NCBI GenBank assembly: GCA_007570785.1
Contig: ML664161.1
Location: 14,370,416-14,434,415 of the forward strand
Origin: Antilocapra americana
Lineage: Eukaryota > Chordata > Mammalia > Artiodactyla > Antilocapridae
Direction: 5' to 3'
DNA length: 64,000 nucleotides
Part shown: piece by piece, positions 45,630 through 56,740 of the stretch
How positions within the stretch are numbered: the stretch's first letter is position 1
How the letters are laid out: each line of letters opens with the position of its first letter
Made by a program: the position numbers and the translations under genes
The notes under the pieces: model-generated
What the model was told of the DNA's origin: nothing
Seen by the model: only the letters and a program-made list of their open reading frames with translations
Databases searched by the model: none

Positions 45630-46640
45630 AATTTGTTAAGCCCTATGAGGTATACAAGGAAATGTATGCTTTATTATTTGTCCTCAAAGAGCTTATAGTA
45701 CACATATTTCAAAACAGTAATTCATAATATAAGACAGAATTTGATGTGTCAAATGAATGGTGTAAAAATGTTGGTGTCTTGGGAATCATTGTTCAATCAC
45801 TAAATCGTGTCCAACTGTTTTCAACCCCATGGACTGCAGTATGCCAAGCTTCCCTATCCTTCACTATCTCCTGGAGTTTGCTCACATTCATGTTTGTTGA
45901 GTCAGTCAAGCTATCTAACCATCTCATCCTCTGCTGCCCCATTCTCCTCCTGCCCTCAAATCTTTCCCAGCCTTAAGGTCATTTCCAATGAGTTGGCTCT
46001 TTGCCTCTGGTAGCCGAAATTTTGGAATTTTAGTTTCAGCATCAGTCCTTCCAATAAATATTCAGGGTTGATTTCCTTTAAGATTGACTGATTTGATCTC
46101 TTTGCAGTCCAAGGAATTCTCAACAGTCTCCTCCAGCACCACAGTTCAAAAGCATTAACTCTTCGGTGCTCAGCCTTCTTTATAATCCAACTCTCACACT
46201 GGCACATGACTACTGGAAAAAACCAAAGCTTTGACTATGTGGATCTTTGTCAGAAAAATTATATACCTCTGCTTTTTAATATGCTGTCTAGGTTTGTCAT
46301 AGCTTTCCTTCCAAGGAGCAAGTGTCTTAATTTCATCACTCCAGTCATCATGTGCAGTGATTTTGGAGCCCTAGAAAATAAAATCTGGGAGTAGGGAGAA
46401 AGACTTTTTGTGGGTTGCTTTGTTTCCCAAAGGAGCTCAACAGAGGCGGGACTTTAATTTGGTCTTGGAAGGGCTCAGTCTTTGGGGAAGCGGAGCTTAT
46501 TCCAGGCTAAAGGAGAGCTGGCAATAACAAAGGTACTCCTGACACATGCTTAGGAGTTAGTGCATAGAAGGGCCTGACTTGAAGGCTGGTTCATTCAAGT
46601 TAGAAGAAGTTTGGAAAAAACATCAGAGAAGAGAACATCT
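45630..46640 (-). repeat. L2 LINE split by BovB
   Basis: Left part (45630-45789): 'aagccctatgaggtatacaa', 'tgtcctcaaagagcttatag'. Right part (46390-46640): 'gacttgaaggctggttcatt' and 'tattccaggctaaagg', as in reversed L2. The order across the BovB is consistent with one L2, but the right part is weak. Confidence 0.45.
45790..46389 (-). mobile_element. BovB LINE 3' fragment
   Basis: 'gttcaatcactaaatcgtgt' at the left (3' end) through 'cagcatcagtccttccaata' to 'cagtgattttggagccctag' at the right. It is 5' truncated at about 600 bp, with the decayed ORF C-terminus in several frames. Confidence 0.93.
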
Positions 46641-46675
46641 CAAGACACAGGCTGAGGAAAATTGTATTTAACTTT

Positions 46676-47395
46676 GCTGTTGTTGTTCAGTCGCTAAGTC
46701 CTGTCTGACACTTTGAGACCCTGAGGATTGTAGCACGCCAGGCTTCTCTGTTCTTCACCGTCTCATGGAGCTTGCTGAAACTCATGTCCATCAAGTTGGT
46801 GATGCCATCCAACCATCTCATTCTTTGTCATCCCCTTCCCCTTTTGCCTTCAATCTTTTCTAGTATCAGCGTCTTTTCCAGTAAGTCAGCTCTTCACATC
46901 AGGTGGCCAAAGTATTGGACCTTCAGCTTCAACATCAGTCCCTCCAATGAATGTTCAGGATTGATTTCCTTTAAGATTAATTGGTTTAATCTCTTTGCAG
47001 TCCAAGGAACTCTCAAGAATCTTCTCCAACACCGCAGTTCCAAAGCATCATTTCTTCGGTGCTCAGCCTTCTTTATGGTTCAACTCTTGCACCCATGCAT
47101 GACTACTGGAAAAACCATTCTTTGACTATACAGACCTTTGTGGACAAAGTACTGTCTCTGCTTTTTAATATATTGTCTAGGTTTGTCATAGCTTTTCTTC
47201 CAAGGAGCAAGCGTCTTTTAATTTCATGGCTGCAGTTACTATCTGCAGTGATTTAAAACAAAGTCTCTTACTATTTCCATTGTTTCCCATCTCTTTGCCA
47301 TGAAATGATGGGACTGGATGCCATGATCTTCATTTTTTGAATGTTGAGTTTTAAGCCAGCTTTTTCACTCTCCTCTTTCACCTCATACCTAGAGT
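46676..47395 (-). mobile_element. BovB LINE 3' fragment
   Basis: 'ttgttgttcagtcgctaagt' through 'gtggccaaagtattggacct' and 'ctcagccttctttatggttc' to 'ttttcactctcctctttcac'. About 720 bp, 5' truncated. Its 3' end lies about 290 bp right of the previous BovB, in the same orientation. Confidence 0.93.
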
Positions 47396-48604
47396 TTTTA
47401 AGCAAATAAATTATTAAATCCTTTATTTCACTGCTTTGAAAGTGGTAGAAAAGTAAATCTTATCTGTAAAATAATTAGTCAACCCAGAGTATAGGATAGA
47501 ACCCAGAGTATAGGACTTATACCAGTTCAGAACAAAAGGGAAATTAAAAAAAACTGTGCCTGGTGTGGGTGTAGTGTGTACTTGTTCCTCCTCCTTTTTC
47601 AATAATTACAAGGTGGTGGCTTTGAAGGGTTCCTGTATCTTTCAGAATGCCCTCCACATAGCTGTGTTCAATATATGGGGATGGATATATGAATAAATAG
47701 CCATTTGGTTGATGAACATAATAAAATGAACAAGAGCCATCATGTAAAACCTGGAAACAAACTGCCTTTATGTAACTTCCTTTCTGTTTCATTAGAGATT
47801 AACTCATTTTTGTCTACATTTGATGTGAGGCTGGACAAGAAAGCAGATCCTTTTTACTCTGCATTTAAAAGGTAAATGAAGAGCACAGAGTAAACAAATG
47901 AAAGCAAACAGAAAACCAAGCTAAACCAAACAAAAGCCTGACACATCCTACATGTTAACAAACCTAAATAATGTATTGTTGATTGTCTGTCTCTTGGGAG
48001 AAAAAGTAGCTAAACAACCTCTTGAAGAAGGACATTTAAATGTTTTCCAGGTGGCTTTTATTCTGTCAGAACCTATTATGCTGAATGGGGATACATATTT
48101 ACAGGCTGCTAATATCCAGCTGATAAGAAACCATATCTGAATTATTTTTAAGTGTCCTGGGAGCCCAGAGGCAGCTAAAAGCATCTCTGCTCATATGTCA
48201 CTTTCAATCAATTGCAGCTGTTACCTGAGTTGTCATTTACTCATAATCAAGAACTCGGACTTGAACCTGAATCAAGCTTCAATTTTCTGGAACTTGAAAT
48301 TCAGCAAAACAGTCAAAAACTAAATGTAGTCAGTATTAGTTATATGATGACTTGCCTTTTAAGAGCACTAGATAATTCAGCAGTAAATTTTGGAATAAAT
48401 ACTCAAGACTCAAAATTATTTCTAATCTTGAGTAGTAGTTTTATTATTTGTCTTTTTTTCTACAAATGTGGGTTTTCTTTCAATGGAGATTTCATTTCTG
48501 GTATAATTACTAAAATCAGAGGTCATATATAAGGGGTTGAGTAAAGACAGGGAGCATGGATTAAATCTTACTTTATTTACTTAATATTAAATATCACCCA
48601 CTTT
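47396..48604. other. Unassigned DNA with an unexplained open frame
   Basis: A weak L2-end-like patch lies near 47640-47700. The open frame at 48212-48532 (106 codons, plus, TTG first codon) lies in DNA where I see no repeat. The protein is not recognised and ends in a hydrophobic stretch. Confidence 0.3.
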
Positions 48605-48790
48605 TATTACATAGGTTTTTTCTGAAGAACAAAACCCTGGAGTTGCCTTTAGGAACTTGGAGAGTTAAGCCATGTAACCTCTATGATTTTCAGGTTTTCC
48701 ATCTAGTCTATAAAATAAAAGGTTGAACTAAATGATGGCTAAAGCCTATTATATTACTAATTCTATTATCATTTATGATCCTGTGATTTC
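48605..48790 (+). repeat. MIR-type SINE
   Basis: 'gttttccatctagtctataa', 'aataaaaggttgaactaaat', 'gatcctgtgatttcagc', matching a MIR/MIR3 3' half. Confidence 0.55.
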
Positions 48791-48957
48791 AGCTGGTTTC
48801 CATCCTAACTGGTGGCTACCTCTACAAGTTCAAACCTGAAGGGAGGTAGTGCATTTGCATTCGTTCAACAGCCATAGAACTTGGGATTCAACGTGGCAAA
48901 GCCTGCTTACAGGCACATTATATGATTCCTCTTCTGCAGCCATTTGCCCCATTTGTT

Positions 48958-49145
48958 TACAGTGGTTTTTCTCAAAAAGGTGGTCCCTGGCCCAGCACTG
49001 TTAGTATCATCTGGGGACTTGCTATTAATAAAGACACAGATTCTCAGGCACTGTCCCAGACCTACTGAATCAGGAACTCTGGAGATAAAGGCCATCTTTC
49101 TGGGTTTTAACAGGTCCTCTAAGTGTTGCTGATGCATGTTATTTT
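48958..49145. mobile_element. MER5A-type hAT MITE
   Basis: 'cagtggtttttctcaaaaag' start, 'tcatctggggacttgctatt', 'acctactgaatcaggaactc', 'ttttaacaggtcctctaagt': the MER5A order. Non-autonomous, no coding sequence. Confidence 0.8.
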
Positions 49146-49439
49146 ATTTTATTTCTTTTGCATGTTAAAATATGATGACCTGCGGTTAAAGTTGTAGGTT
49201 CAAACTCTGAGGTGTTAATTCTGCACCCTGACTCTACCTCAAATTATTGTTATAAATTCCTCCATTATTTATCAGATTGGAAGAAATGCTTAGCTGGCTC
49301 AGTTCTATTGCAACTTACAGATCCTGAACTATTCATTTAGATTGCGGTGTTTTCAGTACCCTTCAAAGGCATCTATTGCTCTAATTCCCAGCTTTATACA
49401 AATGAAATTCTGTCTTTCCTGAGTCTTCAGTGATACCCT

Positions 49440-49630
49440 GTCTTTGCTTAGATATATTTCTTTACTGTACACTTCACTCATCCTTGTTCTTTCCCGTTTC
49501 CATTTCTTGACTCATACTATTTTCTCCTGGAATAAATTCTGGATTTTCTCTCATAATTACAATCTCTAAGAAGCTTTTCCTTAATCTCATCCTAAAGGCA
49601 CTTGTCCCGTTAAAAAAAGAAAAGAATTCT
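49440..49630 (+). repeat. L2 LINE fragment (weak)
   Basis: 'ctcctggaataaattctgga' and 'aagaagcttttccttaatct' recall L2. Highly diverged. Confidence 0.35.
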
Positions 49631-49661
49631 GTCTCTTGAATACCCTTAAATGTATCATCTG

Positions 49662-49862
49662 GAACAGCATTCCTCAAATGGAATTATGCAACCCAGTCAC
49701 CTGAAAAGAAGTTTTTAAAAGTATAAATTCCTATGTGCCACTACCACTGACCTACCGAATCAGAGTCTCTTGCGTGAAGGTTTTTACCCAAGAACCTCTA
49801 GCCAGGTTCTTAGGAGATTCACATGCAGCTGGAAAAGGTGTCCAGAAATCACTGAACTAGAA
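49662..49862. mobile_element. MER5A-type hAT MITE
   Basis: 'cagcattcctcaaatggaat', 'cctaccgaatcagagtctct', 'ttaggagattcacatgcagc'. A second, more diverged MER5 copy in the same orientation as the one 500 bp upstream. Confidence 0.65.
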
Positions 49863-52094
49863 GAAGGGTTGGGACACCAGTTCTGGTAAATATTTTGGGC
49901 TGATGAGCCATACAGTCTCTTGCGATTATGAATCAACCATCAATCTCAACACAGCTGTTACAGTACAAAAGCAGCCATATACAATATTTAAACAAATGGG
50001 TGCAACTTTGTTTACAAAAATATGGTCTAGGTGCTATAGGTTTCTGATCTCTGAGCTAGATTAATATCTAATTTAGTAAAAATGAACTACAATATCTAAA
50101 CTGTTACTCTACACTCAGTAAGTACTTTTGGAAAGAACTAATAATAATAAATAAAGGAACCCAAAGTAATGTGCTTGGTGGACCATTTTAAATTTGAATG
50201 AGACAATTATTGCAAAGTAATGCTCCTAGATGATGTTGACTAAAACCATGCTGACATATGGAAACTTCTGGTGGTCTGGGGGGAGGGAAGCGTGGAGTAT
50301 ATATCTGAATTCTAATTAAGCCTGCTCATTTCTTGGTTTTCCATCTATAAATTATATTCCAGCTAATGGACTTCCTGAAAAAGGTTTGGTTAAAGAGTAA
50401 TTTGTTTAATGTTTTGAAAATGCTACATGTATGTTAAGTGTTATTGCAGAACAAGGTTTCTAAGGAAGAACCAAGAACAAGCAGCTCTAACTGCCCAACC
50501 CCCACCCATTTTTTTTTTTTTTTTTTCTGATTCCTGACAAAAGCTTTAGTTAAATGTCTCCTGGAAAGTGGCACTTTGTCCCCAACTCAAATGTCACTCT
50601 GCTCTCCCATTTTACTCAGGAAAACCTCAAATACATTGTGTGGGTGATACTGAAAGACGTCAGGATCAAAGTGTATTTAAAGTTGCTAAGAGGAAGCAGA
50701 TGTTTGTTTTAGCTGGGCAAAAGATTCTCAGAGTTTCCAGTGAAATATAAACTTCTTGAAGGCCCCATGGGATCTATGCCTTAAAATGTCATGGTTTTGT
50801 TTACGCCTCCCATATGCAAAGCAGTGGTGAGATGTGTTGTTCTGGGAGAGATAGAGGGAAGTTAATGAGCTGGAAACAATAAGGAACTCTATACTTGGAA
50901 AAAAATTGGAACGGATGTTGTCCTTAAAAAAAAATAGAACAAGATTAGAATAGTCATTTCCCTCAATTCTGCTTTACATTTATATATATATTTAAACATC
51001 TATCTCTGAATTATTCTGGTTGGCTGGAATACCAATTAGTTTTCTTTAATACTTTTTGCTCTCATCTTTTTCCAAATAGAATAAGAAGTTTTTTCTTATT
51101 CTTTAGAGACTGTACATTTCTCAGTACAGTTGGTGACCAAGAGATAGTTGCAAAGAAAAGAATAGTTGGTGGCTTTTAAACTTCAGCTGAAACCAAAGTA
51201 TGAAACTAATGCTTTGAAGAGTGATCTGAATGCAGACAATTATAATTTTCAGCCAGAAAAGATGCCCAGAGACTTGTATTTTTTTCCTGATCACAGGGCA
51301 TCAGGTAAAATGCTGTGGTCTAATGCTAAACAAATATAATATTTTGTGTATTGTATTTTCTTAAACACTTGAGAAGAAGGTAAGCCAAGGAGGATGAGGG
51401 ATCCTCCAAGGCTCAAGACCAGCCTAAAGCTGAGAAGGGAAGAGGGGAAGCAACTGCAGTGTTCTTGGTTCTTGAATTGCTTTAGAATCATTTCTATGTT
51501 AAGGCCATGGTTGTGAGTGGTGAGCTTGTTTTTTCTATTTACTCTTTCTGGGTAAATCAATGAGGGATTAATTGGTCAAAATTGAAATACAACTATAATG
51601 TCTATGGCTGCTAAGCATATAATCAATGACTTTGGTTTTCTATACATTTTGTTGAAGTCTGTTAATTTAGTCCTAGATCCTGGTGCCATCATTTGGAACT
51701 CAGACAGACATGAATAGACTAGGAAGGAAGACTACTGCTTTTTCTAGGGCATTCATCTGAGTGATTATAAGGAAGCCTGGCTGGTCGTCATTTTGTAAGG
51801 CAGAGGGGGGAAAGAACATCTATTACACTGGAGTGATACAAAGGCATCTTACACTATAAGCAGCTCATTTCTAGGAACCAGATCTTAATCACATGCTCAT
51901 GCCCAGACCTGGCAGAGAGAACAACACTGTGAAGATTCTTTTCTGGAAGAATGCCTACCAAGTATTAAGGCACAGAGTAGAATTAAAAGCCCATCTGTGA
52001 AATAGTAATGGCAGTTACTGGCCTGTCTTTACATCTCATCTCAAGGAAATGGATTAATTATTTTACCTTGTTAAGAAAAGTGCTATAGAGTCAG
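49863..52094. other. Unassigned DNA
   Basis: About 2.2 kb without a confident repeat, except a T-tract at 50509-50526. No gene. Confidence 0.35.
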
Positions 52095-52200
52095 GATGTG
52101 ATAGAGCTGGAAGGCAACCTCATTATTCCATTTTTGTAGATGAAGGAATTGAGATTCAAAAGAAAAAAAAAATTTTCCTGAACACCATTTTGGTTGTGGT
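52095..52200 (-). repeat. MIR/L3-type end fragment
   Basis: 'gatagagctggaaggcaacc' and 'gtagatgaaggaattgagat' resemble the reversed end of MIR3 or L3. The two families share this region. Confidence 0.45.
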
Positions 52201-52207
52201 TCTTACA

Positions 52208-52545
52208 AACATTTATGTAGAGCTCGTCCATTGGCACAGTTATATTTTCATTGCTTCTGTTTGATCCCGCTAACAACCCTGCCATGTACAGTAGTTCCAC
52301 TGCACCCATGGGTGCCACGATTGGTTCAATCTACAAGTGTGAAGCTGCGGATACCAAGGAATGACTGTACTTTGCCATTTTATTAAGGGAATTGAACATC
52401 TACTGATTTTAGTATCTCACTCTAGCTAATCTGGAATCACTTCCTTGGATACAGAGGGACTTGTATACTGTTACAATAATAAATTCACCTTATAGATGAG
52501 AACACTGGGCTTTAGGGAGATGAAGTAAAGCATCATTTTTGCCTT
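52208..52545 (-). repeat. MIR SINE split by Tigger MITE
   Basis: Left part 'acatttatgtagagctcgtc' to 'ctaacaaccctgccatg'. Right part 'ctgttacaataataaattca', 'tagatgagaacactgggctt'. The two join across a TA. Confidence 0.65.
52289..52463. mobile_element. Tigger (pogo) MITE
   Basis: Bounded by TA (52287-52288 and 52464-52465). 'cagtagttcc', 'cacccatgggtgccacgatt', 'gccattttattaagggaatt' and 'gatacagagggac' match a Tigger-type non-autonomous element with diverged terminal inverted repeats. Confidence 0.7.
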
Positions 52546-52559
52546 CTCCCTCTCTTCAT

Positions 52560-53085
52560 TCCTTATATCTACTCAATCATTTAATCCACTAACTCTTAAA
52601 AATTGCTGGAGTCTTCTAATGTTTGCATATTCCCACTACCCCTGCTATAGAACAAAGCACCTTACATTTTGCTCTTGATGACAATGACAGCTCATTATTC
52701 ACCTACTTGATACCAGGTTTGACCCTGACCTCAATCCTATTTCCTGAATATTCTAAAGTAAAGATAAGATCATATCACTGCTCGTTTAAAAACTTTGAGT
52801 AAATCCCGGAGTTCATGTCATTAATGCATGACAGAAGTTTCCTTTAGATCCTCTGCCTATGCATTTTGCCTCAGCACTTACACCCCCTGTCCTCATTCTC
52901 CTCTTCCTTGTCTATAGGCTGTTTCCTGTTTTATAGTTCTTAATGGGTCAGCTGATAATGGGAGAGCAGGACCTGGAACATCTCTTTCAACTTGCAGGTG
53001 CATTCCTGAATTCATTTAAATCTCTGTTAGCTAGCCTTATGCTAGATATTTTGGTAGACACTCAACAAAGTTTTCCTGAATGAAT
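52560..53085 (+). repeat. L2 LINE 3' region
   Basis: 'agatcatatcactgctcgtt', 'taaaaactttgagt', 'tatgcattttgcctcagcac', ending 'gctagatattttggtagaca', 'ctcaacaaagttttcctgaa' and 'tgaatggttga'. One long L2 in order. Confidence 0.65.
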
Positions 53086-53316
53086 GGTTGATTGAAAGAT
53101 GTATTGCTTTAGTTCCATTCAAAGCCAAGTTTCCAATATCTTTATTTACTGATGGCAAGAGGTATGATTTACTTTTCCCAGAATTCTTGACATGTAATGT
53201 GATCAAAATTAAGGTTTCATTTGGGGAATTTTTCCTCTAAATCTTTTCTAATAATCTTTAATCAGTTTGTACTTTGTAGTTATTAGGTTGGCCATCTCTT
53301 GCAGAATATATGCATG

Positions 53317-53343
53317 AGTGTATGTGTGTGTATATATATATAC

Positions 53344-53386
<43 letters not shown>

Positions 53387-53400
53387 TGCACACACATATG
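53317..53400. repeat. (TG)/(TA)/(CA) compound microsatellite
   Basis: A short TG run, an interrupted TA run of about 45 bp and a CA run, directly abutting the BovB 3' end. Confidence 0.95.
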
Positions 53401-54061
53401 TTATTGTTGTTCAGTTGCTCAGTTGTGTCTGACTCTTGTGACCCCATGGACTGCAGCATACCAAGCTTCTCTATCCCTCACCATCTCCTGGAGTTTTCCC
53501 AAGTTCATGTTCATTGTGATACCATCCAGCCAGCTCACCCTCTGACACCCTCTTCTCCTTCTGGCCTCAATATTTCCCAGCATCAGGGACTTTTCCAATG
53601 AGTCAGTTCTTGGCATCAGGTGACCAAAATACTGGAGCTTCAGCTTCAGCATCAGTCCTTCCAATGAATATTCAGGGTTGATTTCCTTTAGGGTTGACTG
53701 GTTCGATCTTGCTGTCCAAGGGATTTTCAGGAGTCTTCTCCTGCACACAGTTCAAAGGCATCAGTTCTTTGCTGCTCTACCTTCTTTACAGTCCAGCTCT
53801 AACAGCTGCACGTGATTACTGGGAAAACCATATCCTTGACTATATGGACCTTTGTCCATATAGAGTCTAGAATGACGGCTCGGCTTTTCAACACACTGAC
53901 TAGATTTGTCATAGCTTTCCTGCACAAAGCAATCATCTTCTGATTTCATGGCTGCAGTCACCATCCACAGTGATTCTAGAGCCTAAGAAGAGGAAATCTG
54001 TCATTGTTCCCACCTTTTCCTCTTCTATTTGCCATGAAGTAATGGGGTTGGATGCCATTAT

Positions 54062-54292
54062 CTTGTTTTTTTGTTGTTTGTTTGTTTTTTTTTATTTTTT
54101 TATTTATTTATTTTTTTTATTATTGTTTTTGCCATACATTGTCATGATATCACCATGGGTTTACATATGCTTCCCCTCCGGGTCCCCCCTCCCTCCTCCC
54201 TCCCCCCCCCGGGAAATCTCGCTGCACCAGTCCCGAGCATCAATCCTGGGCTGGCGATTGATTAGACACATGACAATTAACATGTTTGTTTT
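54062..54292 (-). mobile_element. Ruminant L1 3' fragment inside BovB
   Basis: Starts with a T-rich tract (reversed poly-A), then 'ttttgccatacattgtcatg', 'gagcatcaatcctgggctgg', ending 'gacaattaacatgttt'. T-rich 'ttgttttttt'-type sequence on both sides may be its target duplication. Same L1 3' UTR region as at 27340-27560. Confidence 0.88.
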
Positions 54293-54950
54293 TTTTTAAT
54301 AGTTAGTCTTAAGCCAGATTTTTCACTCTCCTCCTTCACCTTCATCAAAAGAGTCTTTAGTTCCTCTTTGCTTTCTGCTATTAGAATGGTGTCATCTGCA
54401 TATCTGAGGTTGTTGATATTTCTTGTGCCTATCTTGATTCCAGCTTGTAATTCATCCAGCCTGATATTTCTGATGATGTGCTTAGCGTATAAGTTAAATA
54501 AACAGGGTGATAACAGACAGCATTTTCATACTCCTTTCTCAATCCTGAGCCAGTCAGTTGTTCCATACAGGTTTCTAACTGTTGCTTCTTGACCCACAGA
54601 CAGGTTTCTCAGGAGACAGGTAAGATAGTCTGGTATTCTCATCTCTTTAAGAGCTTTCCACAGTTTGTTATGACTCACACAGTCAAAGGCTTTAGTTTAG
54701 TCAATGAAACAAAGGTAGATGTTTTCCTGAAATTCCCTTGCCTTCTCTATGGTCCAGTGGATGTTGGCAATTTGATCTCTGGTTTCTCTGCCTTTGCTAA
54801 ACCCACCTTGGACATCCGGAAGTTTTTGGCTCAAGTAATGCTAAAGTCTAGCATGCAAGATTTTAAGCATGACCTTACTAGCATGGAGATGAGTGCAATT
54901 GTCTGATGGTTTGCACATTCTTTAGTATTTCCCTTCTTGGAAATTGGATC
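54293..54950 (-). pseudogene. BovB reverse transcriptase remnant
   Basis: Minus-strand translation gives the RT core in order. Motif A near 54700 reads 'LCFID*TKAFDCVSHNKLW' with a TAA inside it; further left come the downstream motifs and a YADD-region equivalent near 54390. The nested L1 separates this from the 3' part of the ORF. Stops and frameshifts show that it is inactive. Confidence 0.8.
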
Positions 54951-54973
54951 ACAAGGCAGTGATCCATGAAAGG

Positions 54974-54975
54974 GC

Positions 54976-55012
<37 letters not shown>
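54974..55012. repeat. (TA)n-(TG)n microsatellite
   Basis: A TA run followed by about 14 TG units, just right of the BovB 5' end. Confidence 0.95.
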
Positions 55013-55014
<2 letters not shown>

Positions 55015-55639
55015 ATCCCTTAATAATTTTACTTTTAAGAGTATTTAATGAATATACTATTAATACTACTAATTTATTAAATCTGGCTAAGTTGTGAACT
55101 TGTATGAATTAACAGTAAATAGCATTTTTATCTGAGTTTTACAGGTGTTACTTCTATTTTGAAGTATGAAACATTTTAATATATATCTGTTGTTCTGTTG
55201 CAAATGAAAATTTCATTTCATCCATATTCAAGATGTGGAAAGAAGGACACCTTTTTCATCAGCCTTCTATCTTATCATGTTACTGTGGACATTTACCTTT
55301 AGCAGTGATTACTGGATTCTTCTTTCTGGTGAGTGTATTAACAAGTGTGTCATTATTTTTCTCCTTTAATCTTCAGGATATGGGCCTATCAATTTCTTAA
55401 TTGACCTCCAATGTGCTTGATATTAGGAATGATAAACACAGGCAAATTAATGCCTGTTTATATTGAACAGAAAAATCTTTTGGAGTGAACAGATTTTTGG
55501 CTTTTATATTGTTCATATAATTTGTTGTATTTTTTTACATTAGCTTTTTAAAACAAAGGCATGAAAAATTTGCATCTGCAAATTATGAGAAGTATTTTTT
55601 CCTTATTGATCTTATACCTTTGACTTTATTTTATCTACT
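55013..55639. other. Unassigned AT-rich DNA
   Basis: No named repeat or gene. Confidence 0.4.
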
Positions 55640-56740
55640 CTTTGGTTGGCATTGATATGCCTTTTATTAGCACTTTTCTTTTCGCTTCCAAAATGTTGGC
55701 CAGCTATGCTAGGTTTGAATATTCCTCTTTTGATGGTGCTCTTCAAGCTAATGGAGGTGAGAGTGTCAGGGAAGGAGGAGGAAGTTATCCTTGGAGGGTT
55801 AACTTGGAGGACATGACCCAACCAGCTGAGCTGGCTCAGTGTTGGGCACAATTGTACACATCAGCCTGGACCCTCTTGATACCCGAGGGGGTGTCTCTTG
55901 GACTGGGATGGAGCTGTGAAGAACAGATGATAGCAAATCTGGGTATGGAGCCTACACCCTGATGCAGATGGCGTATTGTATGAGGTAGCCTGCATTATTA
56001 AACCGAGTCCAAGGACCAAGAAGTATGGCTCACTTGTCTTGACGAGTCATAGCATAAGTGGCGACTTCTAGTCCTATGTGTGCCCTGTTAGTTCCTGAGA
56101 TAATTCTGACGGAACACGGGGAATTTTGTTATAACCACCTCCCCCTTGGCCAGCTGTAGCCCAGATTAAGTGATTTCTATAATCGCAGTCTGTTGACCTA
56201 GTTGTGTCTGAGCTATGGCACTGATCCTTTTTGATGCTTGCAGTGCAACCTCTAACCTGCCCGCCGCCTGTACCAGGCTCTGAAGCACAGCCCGTGAAGT
56301 GCATCCCCTGAGTGACAGCACTTTCTACCACACCCCTACTCTACACCGTGTTTGTCTGGCTGACCCTGGTTGTCTTTCTGCCCAAGTTTGAGTTGCTGAA
56401 TCCTAACTTATTTATTTCACACCAAGTCAGAACCATGTAGTATTCTGTAGCACACCATTAGCCCCAGATGTTTATTGGAGTGCTAGCATCTGTACACCAC
56501 TCCTCCAGGATGATGGCTGCTGGCTGGGTCTGTCTCCACTGCACTTTTCCGACAACCCAGTACTCGAATACTGGGTCTTGTCCCTTTGGATCTTCTGACC
56601 TTCCCCCAAAGCTTGGTGCTGCAACAGGGTCAGTTACCCTAGTCCCTGCTCTAAGTAATTAGAGGTCTCTGCTAGCTCCTCCTAACTTCCTTCCTCCCAT
56701 GTGCCTAAATATTCGTTATGACTCTTGCCCAAGTTACCTT
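55640..56740. other. Unassigned GC-raised block
   Basis: Differs from its AT-rich neighbours, with moderate CpG content near 56040-56300. Open frames of 106 codons (55642-55962, plus) and 85 codons (56074-56331, minus) are not recognised. I cannot tell an old LTR or ERV relic from unique sequence here. Confidence 0.3.

Larger units (their letters stand above)
53401..54950 (-). mobile_element. BovB LINE with nested L1
   Basis: About 1.3 kb of reversed BovB in two parts, 53401-54061 and 54293-54950. The left end 'ttattgttgttcagttgctc' is the 3' UTR. The right part enters the RT domain and stops near 'cccttcttggaaattgga' by 5' truncation. An L1 3' end is inserted at 54062. Confidence 0.93.
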
